A stretch of DNA of 64,000 nt from NCBI GenBank assembly GCA_963971405.1, contig OZ020492.1, forward strand, positions 6,076,001 to 6,140,000. The letters run 5' to 3'. This DNA is from Psococerastis gibbosa. Its lineage: Eukaryota; Arthropoda; Insecta; Psocodea; Psocidae. The notes beneath the pieces are model-generated. The model worked only from the letters and a program-made list of their open reading frames with translations, had not been told where the DNA came from and ran no database searches. The stretch's first letter is position 1. Every line of letters begins with the position of its first letter. Position numbers and translations under genes: made by a program. This document shows, piece by piece, positions 51,901 to 55,407 of this stretch.

Positions 51901-53996
51901 GCTTGCAGGCCGTTGGGGTTTAGGTGGATCTTCTTAGAATATTTCATTATGTAAAATGATATGAGTTTTCCCCTTTATTGATGATATACCCACTTATTCA
52001 GAGGACGTCAATTCACAAATTCACATAGGCCTAGGAGTATCAAATCGAAATAAAATATATTTGCTGTTAAGGTGCCCATTCCACATACGTACAACGTCAA
52101 CGAAAAATTGAAAAATGACGTCAAAATGACGTAAATTGACGTGGTAGCAGAATTTTTAGTATGTCTTTAATGTCTGCTAAAACGTCATTTTTCAATTTTT
52201 CGTTGACGATTGAAGTATATGGAATACCCCCCTTCAGAAATCATAGTGGGGAACATTTCAAAGGCTTAAGAATTCCTTTAGCGTCTTATTATAATTGTAT
52301 GTGCAAATTCACTATTGAAATTCAGCTTCGTATTTCGATGCACAAAGGACTTTACATCTATCCAAAGTCAGCGGCGCAGCTTAATCAGGCCACATTTTGA
52401 CATATATACGACTATACGAGTAGGAGCAGTTCAATTGTGTAGTGCCCGTACAAAAGGTATCAAAGAGACTGTCTTGTTACCTTTTATCGTAGATTTTAGA
52501 AGAGCACTGTAGTCAAAGTGGGTTTCTTTATACAACAATGTTCTTTTTGATTTTCCACCTCCTGTATTTTGAAACTACAAGATTCGTCACCCTAAAGTCA
52601 GCATAAAAAACAACATTTGGAGATAATAAATAATGACTTTTTGTTTTATTACTAAGCTAACCTAGCAGAGTTAGGGCTATAAAGCCCTCTCTTACACTCA
52701 GCTAGGAAGGCCCGGGACCGCCTGCTTTACATGCCCTCCGAAGCATGGCCAGAAAATGTAGCATGTGTGGGACTCGAACCAACAACCTTGCGGTTGAAAG
52801 TCAGAGTTCTCACCACTAATCTACATGTCCTGACTGATAATAGCGTATCTGAGCCTGTAAATTTTGCTACAAACATTCAAATACGCCCTCCTAATCGAAA
52901 GTTTCAGCCTTATTATACTAGATTTAATTTTTTCGCAAAAGTAGATCTCATGACAAGCTCACTATATCTGATCATTTAGCCATAAATGTTGGTTACGCCC
53001 TTCTATTTAGCCATAAATGTTGGTTACGCCCTTCTATTTAGCGGGGCTGGCTGAAGATATAATAAAAATATATAAGGAATGTAAAAATGAGGAAGATGAC
53101 CGTGAGCTACATAGATAATACGGTGGTCAAACTCACATGTTAGAATAAAAGATTACAGGCTCCTTAGGGGGACCCAAATTGTGGTCAGGGCCCCGACTCC
53201 AAGATCATACTGCTATACAGGCTCAAGACAGTCACTTTTGGCCAATACTTTTTACCGTACTTTTTCGACAGTAGTTGTGATGCAGTGAGGACTGTTTGAA
53301 ATGCTGTAAACCTGCTTAACTCATATATTTCAATTATAGAATTTAGAATTACGTATTTTACTGTTGAAATCGGTTTTACCATATTTATTGTAAAAATGGG
53401 CACGACTGATGACCATTGTATATATGACTAATAATGATTCTCCATTTGCAAGCCAAATTTTCATAGCTTGAAGCCTTAAAATGATCCTAGAATCCGTAGT
53501 ATAAATCTTCCATAAAAAAGTCATAAATGCCATAGTGAACTTATGTAATGTATAGTGGATTATAACAGAGATGTAAAATTGCTTTGTTCAGCAGAGCTCG
53601 GTCAGTAAAGTTAGATCTCGGATAAACAAGACAATTTGGCCCCACTGAATCGAAGACAGACAGAGAAGGATCAATAACCTGCCTTTGGGGAGGGGGGGGG
53701 CAGCCATTAAGACGTATATTGGTATTTCAACCTATACATACAATAGTTAAGAAAAATTACTAGGTCATTTTACACAAGATCACACAGTTATTATATAAAG
53801 TCAGGTGCAAATCTTGGGATTTTTTTTGAGGGGAATTGAGTTCATTTGTAAGCACTTCAAAGTTCATACTAATGTATTTTGATTAATTTTTTACTTAATT
53901 AATCTAAAACTAATGACTTAGCTTAGTCCACTTACCGATGACATTTGCAGAAAGGAGGTTGATTACAAGTAGGCCACATTTCCACCAGCCCATCAT
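759..53996 (-). CDS. Secreted trypsin-like S1A serine protease zymogen, 7 coding exons (complete)
   Basis: Spliced gene: coding exons 53996-53936, 49810-49621, 43679-43614, 35868-35719, 26462-26320, 14763-14641 and 952-759 sum to 927 nt, i.e. 308 residues plus TAG. Every intron is GT-AG and every junction keeps frame. The protein has a signal peptide (residues 1-20), a short pro-region, activation site R62|IIGG, catalytic His102 (TAAHC), Asp158 (YDIALL) and Ser258 (GDSGGP). Asp252 sits at the base of the S1 pocket and predicts cleavage after Arg/Lys. The mature part has eight cysteines: Cys52-Cys178 would tie the pro-peptide to the protease, with 87-103, 224-243 and 254-282 as the usual pairs; the common 136-201 pair is absent. 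No clip, CUB or other accessory domain is seen. It is likely an extracellular protease activated by a trypsin-like enzyme; substrate and pathway are unknown. The family call is sure; the exact orthologue is not named. Confidence 0.95.
1165..1300 (+). mobile_element. SINE-A 3' fragment
   Basis: It shares the body of the SINE-A family: CCTAGTTGAGTGTAAGAGAG, GGCTTTACAGCCCTAACTCC, then an A-run. The tRNA-like head is missing. Confidence 0.6.
1500..1665 (-). mobile_element. LINE 3' tail fragment
   Basis: On the minus strand it repeats the last coding residues and 3' UTR of the LINE copy at 21690-22030 (the CACTGAGGCACAA block, then GACGATTTTACTTTATACTT). It is truncated and mutated. Confidence 0.6.
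1645..2165 (-). mobile_element. HINE-like repeat, truncated
   Basis: Minus-strand order matches the family: microsatellite-flank block (TTTTACGAGATGCATGTCTG), the GCAAACTACTTGATAGATTA block, then the TTTCATGAAAAATGACTAAA block. The short GTCT tract is degenerate. Confidence 0.65.
2640..2860 (-). mobile_element. Penelope-like element fragment (low confidence)
   Basis: The minus strand contains GATGTCAACCGTAGATGTTG followed by a GACGAAACGTTGAA motif and a CTCGTCGACAGG segment, which resemble text usual near Penelope-element 3' regions. No coding sequence remains, so this rests on recall of the motif. Confidence 0.35.
3590..3645 (+). mobile_element. HINE-like 3' end with hairpin variant
   Basis: GGAAAGCATGTACGGGTTCA plus CTCGTACCGATTCTTTT is the 3' terminus of the HINE-like family with a different but still pairable hairpin stem (GTACGGG/CTCGTAC). 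Confidence 0.6.
4188..4366. mobile_element. hAT-like MITE with G/C runs
   Basis: The termini are CAGGGACGGATCCAG and its imperfect complement CTGTATCCGTCCTTG. Both sides carry the 8-bp direct repeat GGGTAACG (4180-4187, 4367-4374). The 8-bp duplication and CAG ends point to hAT. There is no coding capacity, and poly-G and poly-C runs lie near both ends. Confidence 0.8.
4527..5288 (+). repeat. 5' LTR
   Basis: TG...CA ended, 762 bp, matching 7072-7833. It contains TGATAAAAAGGCAGCGACTG (near 4761-4780), a TATA-like box upstream of CGTCCAGTCTCATCC, an initiator-like site, and so probably the element's promoter. Confidence 0.92.
5296..5308 (+). promoter_or_regulatory. Primer-binding site for Lys-tRNA (CUU)
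   Basis: TGGCGCCCAACGT lies 7 bp past the 5' LTR and is complementary to the 3' end of animal tRNA-Lys(CUU), including the CCA tail. It fixes the element's orientation as plus. Confidence 0.85.
7072..7833 (+). repeat. 3' LTR
   Basis: Copy of the 5' LTR. The T- and G-run just upstream (7044-7065) is the likely polypurine tract, although it is more homopolymeric than usual. Confidence 0.92.
7838..8050. mobile_element. G/C-run MITE, hAT-like, diverged
   Basis: Its left part (GGACGTATACAGGGG, then GTAGCTGCCCCC) and right part (CCAGCCC-run, GGGCTGGATCCCTCC) resemble the ends of the 4188 family. The middle is an AT palindrome around 7905-7970. No clear target duplication was found. Confidence 0.55.
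8161..8990 (+). mobile_element. HINE/DINE-1-like element, full-length copy
   Basis: It starts ATTGCTTTCCAATTTATACG and has a (GTCT)n/(TGTC)n tract at 8286-8352, conserved AT-rich middle blocks, and a C-run near 8921. It ends with AAATTGGAAAGC (inverse of the start) and the hairpin GTTCGAGTAAACTCGGAC followed by CAGTTCTT. There is no coding capacity. Flanks are T-rich on both sides, as expected for Helentron-type insertion between Ts. Confidence 0.8.
9240..9400 (-). mobile_element. SINE-A fragment
   Basis: On the minus strand it carries GAGGTCATATAAAGCAGGCG, then CCTGGTTGAGTGTAAGTGAA and the GGCTTTATAGCCCTAACCCC block. It is diverged and lacks the tRNA-like head. Confidence 0.6.
9560..10120 (-). 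pseudogene. LINE fragment: RNase H region (R1/Jockey-like)
   Basis: A minus-strand frame from about 10035 to 9694 contains WYTDGSRLG (the RNase H TDGS motif) and GLGVFGPGVKY. Just upstream in another frame sits PTAAMEIVLDFPPLHVAVE, the linker usual between RT and RNase H in R1/Jockey-type LINEs. Frameshifts and stops separate the parts, so it is dead. Confidence 0.75.
10385..10625 (-). repeat. Interspersed repeat family D copy
   Basis: The minus strand reads TGGTATACGTTCTCGATGTC, then a segment with TACAAGCGATAATTGACAAG and GACGCAATGGAACAGGCG. The same text occurs at 16465-16655, 42750-42850, 54720-54930 and 57590-57830. It is non-coding and its class is unknown. Confidence 0.65.
11109..12030 (+). 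mobile_element. HINE-like copy carrying an inserted MITE
   Basis: It starts ATTGCTTTCCAATTTATACG and has a short GTCT tract near 11396-11418 and a C-run near 11997-12014. It is interrupted at 11208-11365 by a MITE. The terminal hairpin is missing, replaced by unrelated sequence after about 12030. Confidence 0.75.
11208..11365. mobile_element. 158-bp MITE with TIRs and CAG target duplication
   Basis: The ends are CAGCCTGATCGGGGCGTTTA and the inverse TAAACACCTCGATCAGACTG. A direct CAG flanks it (11205-11207, 11366-11368). Removing it restores the family consensus GTCCCAGGAACCC, proving insertion. A 3-bp duplication suggests a Harbinger- or CACTA-like origin. Confidence 0.8.
12285..12705 (+). 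mobile_element. HINE-like 3' half
   Basis: It begins in the TTTCATGAAAAATTATTAAA block and runs to ATTGGAAAGCATGTTCGAAT and CGGACCGGTTCTT. The 5' half is absent. Confidence 0.75.
14020..14186. mobile_element. MITE with G/C runs, TSD of up to 10 bp
   Basis: The ends are AAGGCCGTAGCCAGG and CTACGGCCTT. The direct repeat GCACACGGTG flanks both sides (14010-14019, 14187-14196). Poly-G and poly-C tracts lie inside each end. It may be hAT-like with a duplication extended by chance. Confidence 0.8.
14641..14763 (-). CDS. Protease coding exon 6
   Basis: It encodes RTGTNILHKAVVPILSEEEC, then a 170-loop containing WHQQKN, and ELFPEMLCAG. Cys224 and Cys243 correspond to the 168-182 disulfide. The acceptor is TTTTTGCAG and the donor G|GTACTGG. 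The sequence just past the donor is a T/TTA-rich run. Confidence 0.95.
16465..16655 (+). repeat. Interspersed repeat family D copy
   Basis: It contains GTCCCTTGTCCAATGCCAAC, then GGCAAACTGGTATACGTCCT and a segment with GACGCAATGAAACAGGCG. It matches 57590-57830 in the same orientation. Confidence 0.65.
16924..17108. mobile_element. hAT-like MITE with G/C runs
   Basis: The ends are CACGGGCGACGCCA and its imperfect inverse TAGCGTCACCCTTG. The flanks TTCTTATC and TTCTTATG match at 7 of 8 positions. Three C-runs and several G-runs lie inside. Confidence 0.7.
18605..18826. mobile_element. Fold-back MITE
   Basis: The left arm (ACTCATATTTTCACCATTCA, then TGGTTACGCCACTGC and GCTAGCTCAGTG) is mirrored by the right arm (CACTGAGCTAGTC, GCAGTGGCGTAATCAGACA, TACTGAATGGTG, ATATGAGT). 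The arms are about 80 bp with mismatches; the loop is about 60 bp. Confidence 0.75.
19415..20997 (-). pseudogene. BEL/Pao pol remnant: integrase plus C-terminal domain
   Basis: An open frame of over 500 codons without its natural start. In order: RNase H-integrase linker (VRICAWIVRYTR, LTAAELETAE), the zinc-binding HHCC domain (HANMGHAGVGTTL, then CVHCKRFF), and the DDE core. The core has VDLFGPL with the first Asp, LSSDNGTNF with the second, and WYNGICERLIRLIKELL with Glu. A DUF5641-like tail follows (GDVVLIHCDG, WPLGRVVDIFTGRDG). The integrase half looks undamaged, while the rest of pol is absent. It could still give active integrase if translated, which is doubtful without a start and gag fusion. 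Confidence 0.92.
21000..21020 (-). promoter_or_regulatory. BEL/Pao primer-binding region (Arg-tRNA-like)
   Basis: Directly inside the 5' LTR the minus strand reads TGACAGGACACGAACCTGC. Its complement, GCAGGTTCGTGTCCTGTCA, looks like the T-arm and 3' stem of an arginine tRNA. The isotype is inferred from memory of tRNA sequences. Confidence 0.5.
21690..22030 (+). pseudogene. LINE (CR1/L2-like) RT C-terminus and 3' UTR
   Basis: An open stretch from about 21715 to 21940 reads GDLVRPAPRTAKYELMDP, then LRKLSIELKVARNATNFPKL and KAFYNVTEA, ending in TGA. It resembles the short C-terminal tail after the RT of CR1/L2-type LINEs. An A/T-rich 3' UTR follows. Related scraps lie at 1500-1665 and 36858-37015. 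Confidence 0.65.
22770..23995 (+). pseudogene. Non-LTR reverse transcriptase fragment, interrupted
   Basis: In pieces along the plus strand: ATTFLEKHRGKKKPFHLMLF then VDLEKVHGRLPR (RT motif A region, 22810-22900), GQVPQSLLFADDILL (motif C FADD, near 23260-23300), and TYGAECWPLSKDEVQLLHVA (23637-23696). Stops and frameshifts separate them. About 130 bp around 22980-23110 is a foreign SINE-like insert that also occurs near 29330-29450. Confidence 0.8.
24232..24425 (-). mobile_element. SINE-A copy, diverged
   Basis: The minus strand contains GGTTCGAGTCCCACGC (B box), a GTAAAACAGGTGG stretch, GTTGAATGTAACTTGTCAGT and the tail AAAAAGTCATTATTTATTTA. Confidence 0.65.
24640..24745 (-). pseudogene. 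LINE RT C-terminal scrap
   Basis: The minus strand encodes VVQNRDDWRSAVGQSSTKGA, the DRxxWR pattern usual just before the stop of several LINE families. It is about 100 bp only. Confidence 0.45.
25577..25959. mobile_element. Long-palindrome MITE, family P copy 1
   Basis: The ends GGCGCCCATTCCACCGACC and GGTCGGTGGAATTGGCGCC extend into arms of about 160 bp that hold the same landmarks in inverse order (GACGTGGTAGCAGACATTCA; CATTGCAGAATG). Copies occur at 46477-46874 and 58552-58895. Confidence 0.85.
26320..26462 (-). CDS. Protease coding exon 5: catalytic aspartate
   Basis: It encodes YDIALLKL (catalytic Asp158), the LPICLP segment (Cys178, bonded to the pro-peptide cysteine), and the AGWGKTD signature, ending in TTT G|GT. 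The acceptor is TGTTCCAG. An alternative donor four bases downstream (AG|GTAAG) looks stronger by consensus but would break the frame with exon 6, so G|GTAGGT is the one used for this product. A LINE-like repeat begins only some 40 bp upstream of this acceptor. Confidence 0.95.
26500..26800 (+). mobile_element. LINE (RTE-like) 3' end with GC-rich hairpins
   Basis: A GC-rich block (26505-26625) with two CTCGCCCCTTCGGGGC hairpins is followed by TTCTTTCATAAGAACCTTCT and by GTGAAATCGGTCCAGCCGTT. The latter phrase is common at 3' ends of arthropod RTE-type LINEs. It starts about 40 bp upstream of the acceptor of protease exon 5, in antisense to the gene. Confidence 0.6.
27715..27870 (+). mobile_element. 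LINE (RTE-like) 3' end with TA microsatellite
   Basis: It shares TTTCATAAGAACTTTCTCCT and GTGAAATCGGTCCAGCCGTT with 26500-26800 and ends in (AT)n at 27839-27860. Confidence 0.6.
28400..28604 (+). pseudogene. LINE RT C-terminus
   Basis: An open stretch reads GTIRGRPRKAYAEDIKKDM then KLKRTAQDREEWRRRWKDLL, ending in TAA. A GRPRxxWxxDI-like motif followed by DRxxWR is characteristic of LINE C-termini. Confidence 0.65.
31093..31443 (-). pseudogene. Penelope GIY-YIG endonuclease domain
   Basis: Minus-strand frame: GVYRLNCNDCNAIYIGQTGR then SFKTRVREHI, with HLNSENHTFDPHNW and NREKLTNDIT near the end. The spaced YR...YIG core, Cys pair and RxxxR are the Penelope-type endonuclease signature. It is out of frame with the RT part upstream, so the copy is inactive. 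Confidence 0.88.
31735..32390 (-). pseudogene. Penelope reverse transcriptase domain, 5'-truncated
   Basis: An open frame across the RT core: LVSFDVKNLFTNIPV (motif A), GLPMGSSLSPLHAAIFM (motif B), FWTRYVDDIFCSW (motif C), and NNSLNFLDLTI (motif D/E region). The start is missing because the sequence switches strand at 32392, and a frameshift near 31735 separates it from the endonuclease. Confidence 0.88.
32430..32850 (+). pseudogene. Penelope N-terminal coding region
   Basis: Plus-strand frame with IASLNLKFNQDCKRLRITPK, then an Ile/Lys-rich helix-forming stretch ending in KFPA and a stop. Position, charge pattern and CxxLxxxPxY-like spacing fit the region before the RT in Penelope elements. 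The match is weaker than for the RT. Confidence 0.5.
33990..34190 (+). pseudogene. Penelope endonuclease C-terminal scrap, plus strand
   Basis: It repeats the end of the endonuclease (SENHTFDPHDWTALHKIKKS), then the NREKLTNDIT segment in another frame, in opposite orientation to 31093-31260. Confidence 0.75.
35425..35535 (-). mobile_element. SINE-B (tRNA-derived) copy
   Basis: The minus strand reads GGCTTGTGGTCCAGCGGTTA (A box) and then a segment with GTAGATCGTGGGTTCGAATC (B box). Related B-box ends lie at 23080-23110 and 29340-29380. It looks like a tRNA but flows into repeat sequence, so it is a SINE head. Confidence 0.65.
35719..35868 (-). CDS. Protease coding exon 4: His-to-Asp linker
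   Basis: It encodes residues 106-155 plus two bases: ARLKDIKIYLGEYDT at the start, then a Glu-rich strand, the VSKKIIHPSF motif typical of the 70-90 region of trypsin folds, and TQPD at the end. The acceptor is TTTTTCAG and the donor AG|GTATGC. An EYD motif in the calcium-loop region is common in arthropod extracellular proteases. Confidence 0.95.
36000..36190 (+). repeat. Interspersed repeat shared with 49255-49445
   Basis: Both copies share GCTTTAAGC, GTTTATTAACTTGA, ACTGACAGGGT and TTATAGTGGATTCC in order. A third partial copy lies near 58265-58305. Non-coding, class unknown. Confidence 0.6.
36291..36340 (+). mobile_element. hAT terminus-like fragment
   Basis: AGCAATGGTTCCCTAGTGTG plus GGGTTGCGACCC resembles the usual hAT MITE end (CAGTGGTTCCC...GTGGG...GCGACCC). 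No opposite end or duplication was found. Confidence 0.35.
36858..37015 (+). pseudogene. LINE RT C-terminal fragment
   Basis: It reads YNTRQGGDLVRPAPRTDKYE then a stop, a diverged copy of the coding tail at 21690-21940. Confidence 0.6.
37735..38345 (-). mobile_element. HINE-like copy, 3'-truncated
   Basis: The minus strand carries TTGCTTTCCCATTTCTACGT, the TTTACACTTTTTGAGGTCTC block, a short GTCT tract and the central blocks. It lacks the terminal hairpin. Confidence 0.75.
38565..38850 (+). repeat. Tandem duplication, unit about 140 bp, two copies
   Basis: Each unit contains ATACAATA(A/G)CAGTTTTA, TTCAATATTCAATTAATTCG and AAGGCTATAAGGGAGAAAAC. The copies differ at a few positions only. Confidence 0.85.
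39111..40010 (+). mobile_element. HINE/DINE-1-like element, full-length
   Basis: It starts ATTGCTTTCCAATTTATACG, with a long GTCT/GTCGCTCT tract (39238-39298), G-run 39407-39417, C-run 39876-39888 and the ending ATAAATTGGAAAGCATGTTG, then GAGTAAACTCGGACCGGTTC. The family's best-preserved copy with both ends. Confidence 0.85.
40497..40674. mobile_element. hAT-like MITE with long G and C runs
   Basis: The ends are CAATGGCGGATCCA and TGGATCCGCTCTCG. The perfect 8-bp duplication CGTCACTA lies at 40489-40496 and 40675-40682. The internal C-run (40630-40649) is 20 bp long. Confidence 0.85.
42269..42624. mobile_element. hAT MITE (SPIN/Charlie-like termini)
   Basis: The ends are CAGCGTTTCTCAACC and GGTTGAGAAACGCTG, with subterminal GTGTGCCGCGGCACAC and TGTGCCGTGAGG. 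The target duplication is TTCTAGGT/TTCTAGAT (7 of 8). Such ends are shared with hAT families known to move between distant animals. Confidence 0.85.
42750..42850 (+). repeat. Repeat family D fragment
   Basis: GTCAACCTACACCGGCTACA and AGCGATAATGGACAAGCTG are shared with 54840-54885 and 57713-57752. Confidence 0.6.
42952..43080 (+). mobile_element. SINE-A 3' part
   Basis: The body GCATGTAAAGCAGGCGGTCC, the GGCTTTATAGCCCTAACTCC block and an ATTT-repeat tail. Confidence 0.7.
43110..43496. mobile_element. G/C-run MITE interrupted by a SINE
   Basis: The ends CAGGGACGGATCCAG and TATCCGTCCTG match the 4188-4366 family. Between them, 43139-43350 is a complete SINE-A. No clear target duplication is seen for the MITE. 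Confidence 0.7.
43139..43350 (+). mobile_element. SINE-A (tRNA-derived), complete
   Basis: The head GACATGTAGAGTAGTGGTAC has an A-box-like start, followed by a TTTCACCCGAAAG loop resembling a Glu-tRNA anticodon arm and the B box GTTCGAGTCC. The shared body and a TTTA-repeat tail follow. Pol III transcription is expected from this structure. Confidence 0.8.
43614..43679 (-). CDS. Protease coding exon 3: catalytic histidine
   Basis: A 66-nt micro-exon encodes YQCGGALVSEWFVLTAAHCV and His, ending in a split Arg codon. It holds the Cys87-Cys103 loop and catalytic His102. The acceptor is TTTGATTGCAG and the donor AG|GTATAG. The two bases left by exon 2 plus the first base here make Gly84. The exon is too short to appear as an open frame of notable length, so it would be missed without splice-aware reading. 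Confidence 0.95.
44004..44228 (+). mobile_element. SINE-A, complete
   Basis: Same structure as 43139-43350, with GGTTGTTGGTTCGAGTCCTG at the B box and an A-run followed by an ATTT-rich tail. Confidence 0.8.
45768..45985 (-). mobile_element. SINE-A, diverged
   Basis: The minus strand has GAGTAGCGGTACAGACTCCG, the TTTCACCCGAAAG loop, and a TTTA-repeat tail at 45796-45822. The middle is rearranged. Confidence 0.7.
46477..46874. mobile_element. Long-palindrome MITE, family P copy 2
   Basis: AGGCGCGGTTTCTATCGGCG at the left is mirrored by GGTCGGTGTAAACCGCGCCT at the right, flanked by TA on each side (a Tc1/mariner-type duplication). The arms share the GACGTGGTAGCAGA and GCAGAATGCAAATG landmarks. 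Confidence 0.85.
47516..47645 (+). mobile_element. SINE-A 3' part
   Basis: It begins GGGCATGTAAAGCAGGCGGT; the body and ATTT tail follow. The head is absent. Confidence 0.75.
47704..47925 (+). mobile_element. SINE-A, complete
   Basis: AGGACATGTAGAGTAGTCGT head, TTTCACCCGAAAG loop, GGTTCGAGTCCCAC B box, the body and an ATTT-rich tail. Confidence 0.8.
48700..48785 (-). mobile_element. HINE-like terminal scrap
   Basis: The plus strand reads AAGAACCGGCACGTGAGAAC at one end and CACAGAGCTTTCCTTATATA at the other, the two family ends brought together by a large internal deletion. Confidence 0.55.
48828..48912 (+). repeat. (GATT)n microsatellite
   Basis: An interrupted run of TTGATTGATT units. Confidence 0.9.
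49621..49810 (-). CDS. Protease coding exon 2: pro-region and activation site
   Basis: It encodes residues 21-83 plus two bases. An acidic, hydroxyl-rich stretch is followed by PPGTCGVP (Cys52, expected to pair with Cys178), then QKR|IIGGN, the zymogen cleavage site, and the start of the catalytic domain (GEFPWQAHIRID). Cleavage after Arg62 would free the Ile63 N-terminus. The acceptor is TTTTTTTAG and the donor GG|GTAAAA. The pro-region is too short for a clip domain and lacks its cysteine pattern. Confidence 0.95.
50000..50330 (+). mobile_element. Possible LINE 5' fragment
   Basis: TCGGATCCCACCGCTGCTAC and later a frame VVIGASAWNVEEVGQ resemble the start of a LINE endonuclease domain (the xxWNV motif). 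It is short and broken. Confidence 0.35.
50356..50619. mobile_element. MITE with about 38-bp TIRs
   Basis: CTATATATGAGTTGCCTATT with AGCAAAAGCAATCCTCTCC at the left is mirrored nearly perfectly at 50581-50619. The interior is AT-rich and non-coding. Confidence 0.85.
51181..51720 (-). mobile_element. HINE-like copy, internally deleted
   Basis: The minus strand starts with the family's 5' block (AGGAAAGCTTTCTGATGGTC) and ends in GGAAATCATGTTCGAGTAAA then CTCGGACTGGTTCTT. The GTCT tract and centre are deleted near 51610. Confidence 0.75.
52072..52231. mobile_element. Palindromic MITE, small
   Basis: Left TGCCCATTCCACATAC, then CGTCAACGAAAAATTGAAAA; right AAAATGACGTTTT-like arm, TTTTTCGTTGACG and GTATATGGAATACCC. 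It shares the CATTCCAC end and a GACGTGGTAGCAGA motif with family P. Confidence 0.75.
52622..52835 (-). mobile_element. SINE-A, complete
   Basis: The minus strand has GGACATGTAGATTAGTGGTG, the B box GGTTCGAGTCCCAC, the body, and the AAAAGTCATTATTTATT tail. Confidence 0.8.
52978..53042 (+). repeat. 31-bp tandem duplication, two copies
   Basis: The unit TAGCCATAAATGTTGGTTAC plus GCCCTTCTATT occurs twice in a row, identical. Confidence 0.9.
53936..53996 (-). CDS. Protease coding exon 1: start codon and signal peptide
   Basis: It encodes 20 residues, MMGWWKCGLLVINLLSANVI, then one base of a split codon. A basic/tryptophan-rich N-end followed by a hydrophobic core is typical of a secretory signal. 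The donor is G|GTAAG. Two adjacent ATGs are present; the first (53996) is chosen, but the second would remove only one residue. The one leftover base joins AA of exon 2 to make Glu21, which supports the pairing. Confidence 0.88.
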
Positions 53997-54018
53997 GTAG
54001 TAATGAACTTAGAAACCC
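53997..54018 (-). other. Protease 5' UTR stretch with a likely upstream splice acceptor
   Basis: Reading the minus strand, a pyrimidine tract followed by CAG ends at 54019, and 22 nt of non-coding sequence lead to the ATG. This suggests that a non-coding leader exon lies further upstream (above 54019). Transcription could instead start nearby, in which case the AG is incidental. Confidence 0.45.
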
Positions 54019-54719
54019 CTGGAAAAAATTGAAAACATGTTAAATCCCGTAGAAATGGAGTAATGATGCGTCGGCGTGCTAGCTTCGACATTAATGACTA
54101 TAAAAAATATTTCTTGAATTTTTTACCAGTCGATTGGATTAGAGAATAAGTCCCCCCGGGGATTTGAAAAGAGTAAGAGAAAGGATATGGAAAAGAATCT
54201 TAAAAGATTTGGAACGAAGCAATCCCGGTATTTTGATGGGGAAGAATTTATTAATTAATTGAAATTATTGTAATTCTACGCAGGTAATTGGTAATGCTTA
54301 AATTACTTGTAGAGCTATAACAAAGGTCTAGATGAGCAATGAAAAATGCTCCTGACTGATAATATATATATATTATATTATATTACATATATATATATTA
54401 TATCATATTATATTATATATATATAATATAATAATAACACTGGTCAACATCCCTAATTTTTATTGCTTTTATACCTATAATCATGAAAAAAATTTAGTTC
54501 TGAATTTGCTTTAATGTGTAAAAAATGTAAAAATTCAAATAAATGAAAATACATAAGAAATGGACATAATATGTCCGATTTGTAATAGCAGTATTTATAT
54601 ACCTACGATTTATATATACAAATATATCGTATTTGCTTATATAATCAAAATATATTAAGTAAAACCCATATACGCAAAATTTTTTGTTGTTGTTGACAGG
54701 GGTCCTGAAGGACTTTTTT

Positions 54720-54930
54720 TTATTAATTTAGGCCCATTTGGTCCCCTGTCCAAATCCGACGACCCGATTGATTTCGGACATAACTTCTATTTTTTCCGTG
54801 TGCATTTTTGGCCATTGCCAAACTGGTATATGTGTCGACGTGTCAACCTACACCGGCTACAATATACGATAATGGACAAGCTGAAGATAAGCTTATGATT
54901 GACACAATGCAACAGGTGAAAGCATGCCAT
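54720..54930 (+). repeat. Interspersed repeat family D copy
   Basis: It shares CCATTGCCAAACTGGTATAT, GTCAACCTACACCGGCTACA and the CAATGCAACAGGTGAAAGCA block with the other copies. Confidence 0.65.
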
Positions 54931-55407
54931 AACGTAACTTTTTAAACTCTTTTCCTCTAATATTATAATCCCCGCAAATAAAATTAAAAAATAATTATCT
55001 CCCTGCCACTTCACTGCCTCATTTTTTACTTTATCTCTCTTTTTTACTTCGGTGTATATAGCTGGTGGCCTATTTTTTCCTTATCTCTGAACGCATGGGG
55101 TCTAATTGCAGGCCAACCATACTCTGATGCAAGAAAAAGGCTCGCGAGCCGCAGCAGCTCCTTGTTACTGAGGTCGGACTTATAATGTAATTAGATCCCC
55201 AGTAATTGCATAGCGCCATTTTATATGCATAGTGTTTTTTTCTTTCTCATGTTTATTTTGGTTTTCTCTTTCTTCTTTCTTTGAATTTTTGCAGCCATTT
55301 TTATGGGTCGTATTATTCTAACGTTCTTAACTGTTATAAAGGGGCCCCATCACGGGTTAATCCTGTGGGGTCCACCTACCACCAATAATTATTGTAATAT
55401 GCTGTAA

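Larger units (their letters stand above)
49811..53935 (-). other. Protease intron 1 (about 4.1 kb)
   Basis: It contains a possible LINE 5' fragment (50000-50330), a MITE with long inverted termini, a HINE copy, a palindromic MITE and a SINE. The stretch 53050-53930 is AT-rich with nothing recognised. Confidence 0.85.
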
